Origin: Scilla litardierei
Lineage: Eukaryota > Streptophyta > Magnoliopsida > Asparagales > Asparagaceae
DNA length: 64,000 nt
Direction of reading: 5' to 3'
NCBI GenBank assembly: GCA_030789695.1
Contig: CM061141.1
Location: 165,857,079-165,921,078 of the forward strand
Below the pieces are notes generated by a model, which was not told the origin of the DNA, ran no database searches, and saw only the letters and a program-made list of their open reading frames with translations. The translations under genes were made by a program, and so were the position numbers. Of this stretch, positions 22,636-31,899 are shown piece after piece. Position 1 is the stretch's first letter, and every line of letters begins with the position of its first letter.

Positions 22636-24095
22636 TGAAGGGTTTTGGTAGACCCTTAGGGCTCAGATCTGTGACGTCCTACGTCGGACTGACAACAGAG
22701 GGAAAAAATTCACAGCGGAAAAAAACATAAACATGCTAAACATTTTAGCCAACCCTAAGGCGAGCCAGAACCTCGTCAAGAACTATGCCAACTTGGAGTG
22801 GATATGACCACCCTAAGAGGGATCTAGGCTACTGCGACATTATTAAAATTATTCTAAAAGCTACTAAATAACATACCCAGAATCATGGCCCTGGGGCAGG
22901 CAAGATGTTCCGCAACAGCTTCTTGCGTTCCTTGTAGCCGAGCCATCTTGCGCCCTCGAACCGAACTAGCCAAGCCGCCTCCGATCCGATCTACCCGAGC
23001 CGCCTTCGAGCCGATCACTTGTCGAAGAAAGTTTCACTTGAGCAGACCCGCGTCTTAGACGTCTGGATGCAACCCAAACCTCCTCGTAGTCTTGCTAAGA
23101 CCCGACGGGAGGATATGAAGAGAAAGAGGAGAGGAATTTAAGTTCACCATCGAGGGCGCTCAAAAATCAGGAGCTTCTCGAATCGATCACTTGGTGTGTT
23201 TTTAAACGAAGAGAGTGCACCCCTATTTATATAGGGAGTCAGCACCTCCCTTTTCGTTACGAGCAATATGGGAAAAATCTAAAATAAAATAGAAATTAAT
23301 TTAGTTAATTGAAGTTAGTAAGCCTTTCACAAAGGCCAACTTCAACCAATTAATTCTCCCTCACCATCGAGATTCAGAGACAATACAAGTTATCATTTTG
23401 AAGGGCTTCGAATGGTGAACGCGTAGGAACGAACGGCGACGAATTTCGACTTCGTTTGACCCCTCAAACAATTGCCCAAAGATGGGCAAAAAGTCAATTT
23501 TCGTTGTCGTCAAAAGGGTTTCAAAAAACCCTAATTAACTTAAGTTGCGAGAGCGCCCGCTAGGCTTCGCGGGCGCGCCCGCCAGGCTTAGCGGGCGCGC
23601 CCGCCTAAGGTTATGGGCGCGCCCGCAATGGGCTTGCCCAGGGTGGGCACACGGCCCGCTGAACAGCAGGCCACGCCTGCTGAACAACAGGCGCGCGGCC
23701 CTCTGGTTCAGCGGGCCGCGCCCGCGAAACTCAGCAGGCACGTGGCCCGCTGGTTCAACAGGCCGTGCCCACTGGACTCAGCGGGCCACGCCTGCTGGTT
23801 TAACATGCCGCGTCCTTTCTCCTTGCGGGTGGACCCGCTTGCCCAAGTGGGTTTAACACACTCTTGCCTTTGACTGTTTTTGTGTTCTTGGGCTCGTTTG
23901 AGCTCTGTTTTCGACGCGGTTTGAACCTGCGATTAGACCGGGACGATCCCGTCATCTAGGTAACCTTTTCGACGCATTTATTCTTATTAAATATAGTCGT
24001 AAACAACTTATACTTAGGATAATTGATACCATATAATTATCTAAATGAGATGATTATCTAAGGATAAATGCCTCAAGGGCATACATCTTCCTACA
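22636..24095 (-). mobile_element. Solo LTR of family G inside element F
   Basis: 1460 bp on the minus strand, flanked by the exact TSD ggggc (22631-22635 and 24096-24100). The reverse complement starts TGTAGGAAGATGTATGCCC and ends AACCCTTCA, matching the G LTR at 41944-43132. Shared blocks include 'aaaggttacctagatgac', the 'gccttt(c)acaaaggc' region, a TATA box (23225-23233) and the 'gagcggctcg' leader. The extra length is a GC-rich block at 23545-23850. No internal region remains, so it formed by LTR-LTR recombination. Confidence 0.88.
23545..23850. repeat. GC-rich imperfect repeats in solo G LTR
   Basis: The block contains repeated 'gcgggcgcgcccgcc' words and then a series of 20-30 bp units such as 'cagcgggccgcgcc', 'aacagcaggccacgcctgc' and 'tcagcgggccacgcc'. 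Many are self-complementary. It occupies the same place in the LTR as the different block at 2690-2940. Confidence 0.75.
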
Positions 24096-24142
24096 GGGGC
24101 CATATATAAGATAACTCGGAAAACCATAGACTTCAAATCCCT

Positions 24143-24379
24143 TCAACGAATGGGAAGGTCAGGCTCAACCCAAACTCCTTTTCCCTTTCCAGGAACTTCC
24201 ACAGGGTGATGGGGCCGGAGGCACTCCGCCAGTTCCTCAGGGGTCGGTACCTTGAACACCATCGGAGGAAACATGCCTGACCAACCTACAAGAGAATCAA
24301 GATCGAAGAAAGGAGATACCTTGGGACAGAACAGACGATCTCCGAGAGAAGCAGCGATGGAAGCAATCGAGCAAAGCAA
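24143..24379 (-). pseudogene. Unidentified minus-strand ORF in element F
   Basis: 78 open codons include SLVGWSGMFPPMVFKVPTPE and HHPVEVPGKGKGVWV. I do not recognise the product. It lies upstream (on the minus strand) of the antisense ORF and is separated from it by the solo G LTR, so it could be a leading exon or segment of that ORF. No other support is visible. Confidence 0.3.
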
Positions 24380-24626
24380 GGAAGAAGATGAAGCTGGAAA
24401 ATTTCAACACCTCTCTTAGAAATTTCTCTTATATGTTAAGAAACCCAACCGCCTAGCCCCTGATACATGCCACGAGTCCAAAGCCAGCCACCAGAAGTGG
24501 CAGAGATCGCTCCAAAGGTGAAAGGGTTTTTGGTGGCATATTTTCAAATCCGTGCTCATTTAAGAAGACTACACATCATTCTGTCACAGTCATCACAACT
24601 CCTGAGGCACAAATGATGGAGGCCAT

Positions 24627-25363
24627 TATTAGTGCACGAAAACAAACCTAATTTGGGTATCCCCATAACCGGCCCGTTTATCATCCGCAACCCGTTATCC
24701 CCGCACTCTAAGCGAGCAACGACTAAGTCGGGCGAACGGATCAAACGACCGTTGGACCGGTGCCAACATTCAAGGAAGAGTTAATTCGGCCGAATAAATG
24801 GACTGCCGTTAGCTTGAATCCCCGAGAAGATCGTGCCCTAATCAGTGAGGGGCAGTTACACCTCATCGAGAAGGAGCTACCTATAAAGAGGCCGACAAGC
24901 TAAGGTGAATGGGGCTCCACCTTCAAGGTACGGGATCTAAGACATAGAACTCTATCTTCTCACTTTACCATTATATTCAAGCTTGTGTTGTTAGTCTTGA
25001 GACGAACCTCTGTGGGTCAATCTCAGCTACACAAAGCTCCCTCTCTTCCTTAAGTTGCCTACTAACTTAAGCATCACAGGGGATTTGGGTCGGAACCCAG
25101 ATCTGACCCTCCTAATGACTCCCTGTGGTGCAGACCGGCGATCTCTATCCAATATCGAAGGTCAGCGCTTGACCCTTCAACCTCGAACGTTCGATGCAAT
25201 GGTCGCTCGGGGGTCGATCGAAGGTCATATCACCATCAGCTACAATCATCCGACCCTGGTTCTTCCAACCAAGGGTCCCACCTCAACTGCTAACAAGAAT
25301 CCAGCTCAGCACTTTGAGTTTTCGTCAGCTTGACAAATGTATCGGTCAATTTTGGCCTTAACA
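24627..25363 (+). mobile_element. 3' LTR of Gypsy F
   Basis: 737 bp matching 16586-17322. It starts TATTAGTGCAC, where the 5' copy has TGTTAGTGCAC, so the terminal G is mutated. It ends CTTAACA. A purine-rich 'aaatgatggagg' precedes it as a weak polypurine tract. The Copia reverse transcriptase resumes at 25364. Confidence 0.85.
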
Positions 25364-25800
25364 GGTTCCAAGATTCCTCTTACCCACAGCATGTCTGCAA
25401 ACTCTACAAGGCACTATATGGCCTCAAACATGCACCTCGGCAATGGTATGCCTGCTTCTCTGACTTCCTTCAAACTCATGGCTTCCAGCCGAGTATCGCT
25501 GACTCTTCCCTCTTTATCCGATACTCGGGCCCGACTACCACTGTGATCCTCCTATATGTCGACGACATCCACATCACGGGTACTTATCCTGAGTTCATCC
25601 AAACTTCATCTTCATGCTATCCCGAGAATTCTCCCTCAAAGACCTCGATGATCTGTCATACTTCTTGGGTCTAAAAATTCAACGCATATCAGAGGGGTGC
25701 TTTATCCACCAATCTAAGTATACTAAGGAGCTTCTCAGAAATGCAGCCTCATTGACTACAAGCCATACTGCACACCTGTATCCTCCAAGAAGACCTCCCC
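25364..25800 (+). pseudogene. Copia reverse transcriptase, C-terminal half (element E)
   Basis: This is the continuation of the gene cut at 16585. It contains CKLYKALYGLKHAPRQWY and the catalytic YVDD box (25555-25566, followed by IHITG), then a frameshift near 25600 into SREFSLKDLDDLSYFLGLKI and FIHQSKYTKELL. The residues needed for catalysis are still visible in this half. The frameshift, the Gypsy insertion and the upstream stops abolish function. Confidence 0.88.
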
Positions 25801-25801
25801 A

Positions 25802-26497
25802 GTGACTGACCTGTTGCTAACTGATGGGTCTCACTACCGTATTTTAGTCGGTGAACTCCAATATCTCACGTTGACTCGGCCTGACAAAGCTTTCACGGTT
25901 AATCAGGTGTATCAGTTTCTCCATTCTCCTCGCGAGTCTCAACTTACTGCGGCAAAGTGTATTCTCCGCTACTTACGCCATACGTTGACTCATGGCCTCT
26001 TCCTTCGCCCGAGTCCACTTTCACTTGTTGCATTCTTAGATGACGATTGGGCTGGTGACCCAGTCGATCGTCGCTCCATCAATGGCTTTTGTGTTTTTCT
26101 TGGCAATAACCTTCTACTTGGAGTGCAAAGAAACAACATTCCATTGCTCACAGTTCCACATAGTTAGAGTATCGTTCTATGTCCCTTACTGCTAAGGAGA
26201 TCATTTGGCTACAGCTCCTACTCACTGACCTCCAGATTCATCTTCAGGACACTCCACTCATTTGGTGTGACAACAAGTCAGCCATCTCTCTATCGTCCAA
26301 CCCGGTATTTCACTCCCGTACGAAACACTTTACGGTCAACTATCATTTCATCTGGGAGCAGGTGACTTCAAATAATATTTGGGTGCAGCACATTTCTACC
26401 GAAGATAACCCAGCTGACATCTTCACCAAGAGCCTCATCTCCGACCGATTCGAGTCATTGCGATCCAAACTGTTCGTCATCTCTGTCGCTCAATATG
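25802..26497 (+). pseudogene. Copia RNase H (element E)
   Basis: The frame 25802-26164 includes YRILVGELQYLTLTRPD, FLHSPRESQLTAAKCILRYL, FLDDDWAGDPVDRRSINGF and FCVFLGNN. A stop at 26165 lies near the usual active-site Glu region. The next frame (26179-26571) gives SLTAKEIIWLQLLL, WCDNKSAISLSSNPVFHSRTKH and NPADIFTKSL, the C-terminal RNase H motifs. RNase H would remove template RNA during cDNA synthesis. At least one stop and one frame change are present. Confidence 0.85.
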
Positions 26498-26503
26498 TAG
26501 GGG

Positions 26504-26748
26504 TGTCTAAGATGATAAGGTCAAATCAGCTGGGCAGGATTCTCTTTCTATCCGCATACACCTATGATTGAACCGTATCCCATAGAGATACACATTTATC
26601 TTTAGTCAACAACCCTAGATTCATATCTTGATATCAATTATTTTTATATCCTTGATGCATTGTATTTAAACCCGTTGAGAGTAATGAAAACTTCGCTGGT
26701 TTCTCTCCTATCTTTCTCCAGTCGTATATCTCCTTTTTCTAAATTTCA
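26504..26748 (+). mobile_element. 3' LTR of Copia E
   Basis: 245 bp matching 13281-13533. It begins TGTCTAAGATGATAAGG directly after the purine run 'gtagggg', the polypurine tract, and ends TTTCA. Confidence 0.82.
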
Positions 26749-26932
26749 TTAGAAAACACTCTTATAAATGCATGTACTTCTACGATTGATATGAACACAA
26801 TAAAAACCTACAGTATACCATATTTAAGGGATATGATCTACATTGAAAAATGAGGAGGCTGGCTTGAGCATATGATGACCCTAACACCAATCTCCACTAA
26901 TTGTTATTGTCTATCATGTGCAAGCTTGTGAA
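26749..26932. other. Short spacer
   Basis: AT-rich sequence between Copia E and the minus-strand SIRE-like LTR. I see no gene or repeat in it. Confidence 0.4.
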
Positions 26933-28654
26933 TGTAAGAATCGTCTTACCCTTGCAATACTAACAACAACACACTAGAGGTGGGATGAATAGTTTAATGG
27001 CACAAATTGCGTATTTAAAAATTGAAGTTGCAAATGTGGAATTATAAATACAAGAGGAATTTAAACACCACAAAGATCTAAACACAAACACGAGATGTTA
27101 CACTGGTTCCCCAAACTTGGATACGTCCAGCCACACCAATATCCACTATAGTTCTCATACAAAGAAGTGAATACAATCTCATACAGAGATACCTCACACA
27201 TAGGATTTGGATTCCCACAAAGAGAAATCATTGCTCTCACTAAGAGAGACTCAGACTCTCACACAGAGAGATCACAACCAACCCTCACACAGAAGGTTAT
27301 ACTCTCACACAGAGAGTAACTAGTTCTCTCGCAAAAAGCTAGGGTTTCAATGAAATAACAAAGTAAAACAAATACTTTACCTGTGACTTGCAATGAACAT
27401 ACTCATTAATGAATGCATGGCATGGAAGAAGATCTCCAAGTGATGAGATCAGCTTGAAACCACTTGGATGATTTCCCTTGAGCTTGACTTCAATGCATGA
27501 AGGAGATAATGAGCTCTAAGAGGGAAATTAGAGAGTTCGAGAGTGGCTTAATTAAACTCTAATGATTTTCAATAGTTCCAATAAGTTCTAATAAACTCAG
27601 CCCTCTCATATATATTGGAACCCTATATGAACTCTCAAAACCCAAGGATAAAGCCAAATCCAAAAAGATGTAACGGCTAGAATCTGGGCTGAAACTTCAG
27701 CGACAGTCGACTAATGAACATCTGACAGTCGACTGACCAACGGCTAAATAAATTCCAACGGTTATAATCTGAGACAAGACATACGACTGTAGAAGACTAC
27801 ACAGGCGCCTGTAAAATGGGCATGCGCCTGTATATCCTTCAGCAGGCGACTGTCACAAGGGATCGAAATGAAACAGAGAGATGCAAATTACACACTGTAT
27901 GTGTACAGACAACTGATGGCCACAGTACAGGCGACTGTAAAATAGACAAGCGACTGTAAATACTGCAACAGTTGATTGATTTGCAAATTGGGATGAAGCC
28001 CAGAAAATGCAAGTTGTGCCCAGACGACTGTAGAAAAATAAAAGGTGCATGTTGGAAGATAGGCGACTGTAAATTGCACTTCAATCGACTGTTCCAAAAA
28101 CCCAACTAAGTGTCAAGAAACGGTTAACTTGAGCTGGAGCACAACAGCCGACTGTAAAAGGCTCGACAGGCGCCTGGAATCACCCAGTCGACTGTAAGAC
28201 CTTCATCAGTCGCCTGTTGGAGAGCCAGAGACTCCAATTTAGTCTTTTGGCATGATGAACCTATTGGATTGGATTCTATGATAATCATAAGGCTCACTAA
28301 GATGGTTAAATGCAAATGCATGAATGAGTAGACCATCTATCAAGTTATTACATTAAACCTAGACTCAAAAAGAGAAAAAGAAATAAATGAAATAATACAT
28401 GGATTACATTGCTTCCCTTAGAGTCCATGGCGTCGACCTTGATTTTCTCCATCATCTCCAAGCTTTGGCACCCCTTGAGTCCAAGCTATGTCATTGCTCC
28501 TCTTGATGTCCATCATTGCACCAAGTGTTTAAGTCTTCAAAAATGATATTCTTGAAATGTTAAATATGAGACTAAAACAAGAGAGTTATTAGCAACAACA
28601 TAATGTTGTGATCATCATCAAAATAACATTGGTATGAAACACCAATACTCAACA
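26933..28654 (-). mobile_element. SIRE-like Copia solo LTR (minus strand)
   Basis: The reverse complement starts TGTTGAGTATTGGTGTTTC and reaches 'tattttgatgatgatcacaa', the typical opening of SIRE/Maximus-type LTRs. It ends 'gacgattcttaca' after a 'tattcatcccacctctagtg' segment that is also typical. The length is 1722 bp. Flanking 5-mers are gtgaa (26928-26932) and gtcaa (28655-28659), a duplication with one mismatch. There is no coding interior. The middle (27700-28225) is a cluster of CGACTG words. The 27230-27330 part is rich in 'tctcacacagagag' repeats. Confidence 0.65.
27700..28225. repeat. Cluster of CGACTG/AGTCGACT motifs in SIRE-like LTR
   Basis: About fourteen occurrences of 'cgactg', 'gtcgactg' or 'ggcgactgtaaa' and of 'caggcgcctg' are dispersed over about 500 bp. 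AGTCGACT and CAGGCGCCTG are perfect palindromes. It is analogous to the palindrome clusters of LTRs C and D. Confidence 0.7.
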
Positions 28655-29241
28655 GTCAAAGGGAGGTTGCACCTAAATCCAATCATATTGGAGTTTCAGA
28701 TGGTTGACATCACTAATGTACGCCGTAGTTTTCACTCCATCATATTTTTTACAATACTACATATGCATTTGTTATATTGCAACATTTGGAGAAAGACGGG
28801 AGCATGTTGATTTTCTTTTGGTTAGAGAACAAAAGAAATATGCTCATTTTGATTTTCTGATTATTATTTCTTTTTTTGAACATAGGCTACAACTAAGGAC
28901 ACTGTGTGTTTTAATTGTAATAAACATTATCATTAGATAGCATGCCCAAAAAATAAAGAAGAATGATAAAACGAAAGTACCTGCCTTTTCGTCTATAACA
29001 TTCGCGAAGTTATAGGAAGATAATAGTCATGAGGTATATGATGTGTTAATAGCTTGTTCACCCATCATGGAACTCATTTGTCGTCATGTATTCTATATCA
29101 TCGTTCTGTATGATGCCAAATAAGGAGTGTTTCTTGACATAATAGGAATGCGGGTGGTTCTATTTTTATAGATAATAATGATACATGCAAGGCTATTAAC
29201 ATTGGTTCAGTACAAATCAGGATGCGTGATGTTGTAGTGTG
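28655..29241 (+). pseudogene. Copia H gag zinc knuckle and protease start
   Basis: Near 28911 the frame reads T-K-D-T-V-C-F-N-C-N-K-H-Y-H, stop, I-A-C, a decayed CX2CX4HX4C knuckle. From about 29155 the frame gives NNDTCKAINIGSVQIRM, the conserved middle of the Copia protease region. The reading frame is full of stops. The SIRE-like LTR starts at 29242, and the protease continues at 37533 after the insert. This is an old Copia copy with no visible LTRs. Confidence 0.65.
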
Positions 29242-30011
29242 TATTGAGATATTGAGTCTCACCTCATATGGTTTTGATGATGAACAAATGTTGCATCTAA
29301 CATCTTTGAGTGCATGAGCTTAAGGCAAATCAAGCGTAGCACTCAAGAGATTAGTGATGAGTTAAACAAGGCAATGGATCAATTGGAGCAAGACAAAGAG
29401 TATGTGAAGCAAGAATGTATCAAATGTTCTTCGTTCTAAACATATATTTGATGTATTTTTCTTTTACTTGTCTTGACTTGTTAAAGCATTGCTAGAAGCA
29501 CGCGTGCGCGCGCGCGCGCGCGCACACACACACACACACACACATGAACACCAAAAATGATTAAAATGTTTTAAATGGGTTTTCATGTCGAATCATATGT
29601 ATCTGTGTCGGGAGTCGACTACTCTTTGAATAAGAATCGACTACCATTGAGACAGAGAATATGACAGTCGCTGACTACATATATTAGTCTACTACAGTAG
29701 TTCGTGTAGTCGACTACCTATGTGATAGTCGACTACTCCAATAGCAGTAGTTGGCTATCAGCAGCCCAATGGACATAAAACATATGTTCTCGATTTACGA
29801 AAAGCTTTCTTTTTAATCTGTTAGAGGGGTATTTTTGGAAACGAATTTCAACGATTTTTCACTACTATATATGCTAATATTGCTGAGGTTTTAGTAATGA
29901 TATTTTGAGCAAAAATTAAGTTTTAAAAGTAGTTATAAACTCTATCAAAAAGTCCTGGAAGTTTTATTGGCCTATGTTTTGTAAGAGATCTTCAAATCTT
30001 TCGTTGCCAAT
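29242..30011 (+). mobile_element. SIRE-like solo LTR, left part
   Basis: The LTR starts TATTGAG (probably TGTTGAG mutated), follows the TSD gtgtg (29237-29241) and contains 'tatggttttgatgatgaac', typical of SIRE-type LTRs. Element B interrupts it at 30012; the last five bases here, ccaat, are B's TSD. The right part is at 37153-37527. Together they make about 1145 bp with no interior, so this is a solo LTR. A GTCGAC palindrome cluster lies at 29605-29755. Confidence 0.8.
29501..29544. repeat. (CG)n(CA)n microsatellite
   Basis: About 20 bases of alternating CG, with one T interruption, run directly into about 23 bases of CA. Alternating purine-pyrimidine runs of this kind are prone to Z-DNA and to length change. 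It lies inside the SIRE-like LTR. Confidence 0.9.
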
Positions 30012-31181
30012 TGTTTCTGCTATTTTTCGCAGAACGCATTGATAGTATGGAGGGTGCGGGGTCAACGCGGTCAAAGGGGGACAAGCGGGGCCCTCGCATT
30101 GTCGTGGCAGTCGCGTGAGACGGAGCTGACCGGCGGGGTTAGCCGATGGCGCGTTCGCTCGAGCGGGAAGGCGCGGCTCCGTTATTTGGCGGGCCGAGGG
30201 GTAGCCTCGGCGTGGCGACGACCTCCGGGATCGGTTGAAGGTGGAGTCGCTCATTCGCGGGACGCGCGGATCCTCGCGTCGGCTCGGTGAGGGGTGGCCT
30301 CGGCAGAGCGACATCCTCGTGGTGGAGGAGACGAACGGGCTCGGGGACGTGGGCGCTCGGCTCCTGTTGGAAGGACGCTGAGGGGTAGCCTCGGCGTCAC
30401 TGGATATCCTGGACCTGAATAGACGAGGGAGCTCGTCAGGGGGGTCGGACCTTGGTTCCGACCAATTCCCCTCCGATGCCTAAGTCAGAAGAGATCTGTG
30501 TAGGAGCTCGGTGGGATCGAGTATGGCTCGCGGAGAGACCGATACCCGAGTCCCCCGGCCGAGCTTTGGGGGAAGAATATTATAGGTGGAAGAAGGAGTA
30601 ATAGTGACAGTATACGATACCATGGTTGTAGATCGCAAAGAACCGGCCCCTTTCCAATGACGCCCGCCCCCTCCTCATTTAGACGAATCATGCTCATAAT
30701 GTTCCATGACGTGACATCATGGCCGCCATTCATGGGGTCGTGCAAATGGGGAAGTGTTGACCCCCTCTAATTGTGCCCACTTGATGACACCATGAAGGTG
30801 GAGTCATGGCCATGAGTGATTGCCATGAAGGCTGGAGTAATGGGCATTGCGGTTGCCATAATTGGCGGGCCATAATGGCAGGGGAGTGATGGCCATTAAG
30901 TCTGGCCATGAAGTCGAGCCTTGATGGCTAGATGGCCATTTAAGTCGGACCATTATTGGCAAGTTATGGCCATGAAGATGGTTGCCATGTCTTACGAGCC
31001 ATGATGGCTAAAATGATGGCCGTTAGGTTGGGCCATCATTTCATCCACTATGAAAGTGGGTAATCTTTTTGGGCCTTCGTATTGGGGGGAGAAGTGCGGC
31101 CCGCCCGTAGGATCCTTGGGCCGGGGCCCCAAGGCCGTAGTAGACCCGGCCCGTTCAGGCCCGGTCAAAATAGTCCGATCA
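30012..31181 (-). mobile_element. 3' LTR of element B
   Basis: 1170 bp starting TGTTTCTGC and ending CGATCA on the plus strand. About 15 differences from the other LTR were counted by eye in the first 310 bases, with far fewer in the remainder. The right half is a run of 'atggccat' and 'ccatgaag' words (30800-31010). Confidence 0.88.
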
Positions 31182-31194
31182 ATTGCCCCCATCT
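31182..31194 (-). promoter_or_regulatory. Polypurine tract of element B
   Basis: On the minus strand the run AGATGGGGGCAAT directly precedes the LTR start TGATCGGAC. Its position opposite the primer site fixes the element orientation. Confidence 0.7.
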
Positions 31195-31312
31195 TCTGAG
31201 CTCCACCTTTGTTAAGGTGGAGGTCGGGAGATGTAGTATAAGGGGGGAGAAGATACTCCTTTTGTAAAATCGATCCGGCTTGCTGAGCCGACTAGTGACA
31301 ATAAGTTGTTGC

Positions 31313-31680
31313 GATTTGTTCGGTGGCGAGGTGAGTTGCCCCTCGGCTTACGGCCGACGAAGGAGATTCGTTCGGTGGCGAGGGGAGTTGCCCCTCGGCT
31401 TATGGCCGACGAAGGAGATCCGCTCGGTGGCGAGGTGAGTTGCCCCTTGGCTTACGGCCGGTGAAGGAGATCCGCTCGGTGGGGAGGGGAGTTGCCCCTC
31501 GGCTTACGACTGACGAAGGAGATCCGCTCGGTGGCGAGGGGAGTTGCCCCTCGGCTTACGGCCGACGATGGAGATCCGCTCGGTGGCGAGGGGAGTTGCC
31601 CCTCGACTTACGGCCATCGAAGGAGATCCGCTCGGTGGCGAGGGGAGTTGCCCCTCGGCTTACGGCCGACGAAGGAGTGA
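31313..31680 (-). repeat. 52-bp tandem array in element B
   Basis: About seven units of 52 bp, each with 'cggtggcgaggggagttgcccctcggcttacggccgacgaagg' variants, shown here only by the key words 'cggtggcgag', 'gttgcccctcgg' and 'cggccgacgaagga'. Units start at 31321, 31373 and onward at the same spacing. The array is related by reverse complement to the 49-bp array of element F, at the corresponding place between the coding region and the 3' LTR. Confidence 0.85.
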
Positions 31681-31870
31681 TCGGCCTGCTGGGGGGTTGC
31701 CCCCAGCCCTTTGACCGATCTGTTTGTTCGATTGCGAAGGGAGTTGCCCCTCGACTTATAGCCGACGTATGAGTGATCGGCCTGCTGGGGGGTTGCCCCC
31801 AGCCCTTTGACCGATCTGTTCGTTCGGTTGCGAAGGGAGTTGCCCCTCGACTTATGGCCGACGAAAAGGG
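31680..31870 (-). repeat. Two ~96-bp repeats following the 52-bp array
   Basis: Two copies of a unit with 'gatcggcctgctggggggtt', 'cagccctttgaccgatctg' and 'gttgcccctcgacttat' start near 31679 and 31775. They share the 'gttgcccctcg' word with the 52-bp array and look like a higher-order derivative of it. Confidence 0.75.
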
Positions 31871-31899
31871 TGAAGACATTGTGAAGCCTTTCGAAGATT

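Larger units (their letters stand above)
16586..25363 (+). mobile_element. Gypsy element F (Tat-type) nested in Copia E
   Basis: LTRs of 737 bp each (16586-17322 and 24627-25363) start TGTTAG (TATTAG in the second) and end CTTAACA. The flanking Copia sequence resumes directly: the reverse transcriptase reads on across the junction. The duplication is imperfect (gggtc left, ggttc right). The interior holds protease, scraps of reverse transcriptase, RNase H tail, integrase, a 49-bp tandem array, an antisense ORF and a solo G-family LTR. Most of gag and the polymerase core are missing. The order and the array after integrase fit the Tat lineage. Confidence 0.85.
13281..26748 (+). mobile_element. 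Copia element E (interrupted by Gypsy F)
   Basis: A complete but dead Ty1/Copia element. LTRs of 253 bp (13281-13533) and 245 bp (26504-26748) flank a tRNA-Met primer site, gag, protease, integrase, reverse transcriptase and RNase H in Copia order. Removing F (16586-25363) leaves about 4.7 kb, a normal Copia length. All domains carry stops or frameshifts. Flanking 5-mers (aagga and ttaga) do not match, so the TSD has decayed or an edge is off by a base or two. Domain wording in the RNase H region resembles the Ale/Retrofit group, but this is only an impression. Confidence 0.85.

Noticed and set aside
13276..26753. TSD for Copia E
   Set aside because: Flanks aagga and ttaga agree at only three of five bases, so it is not evidence.
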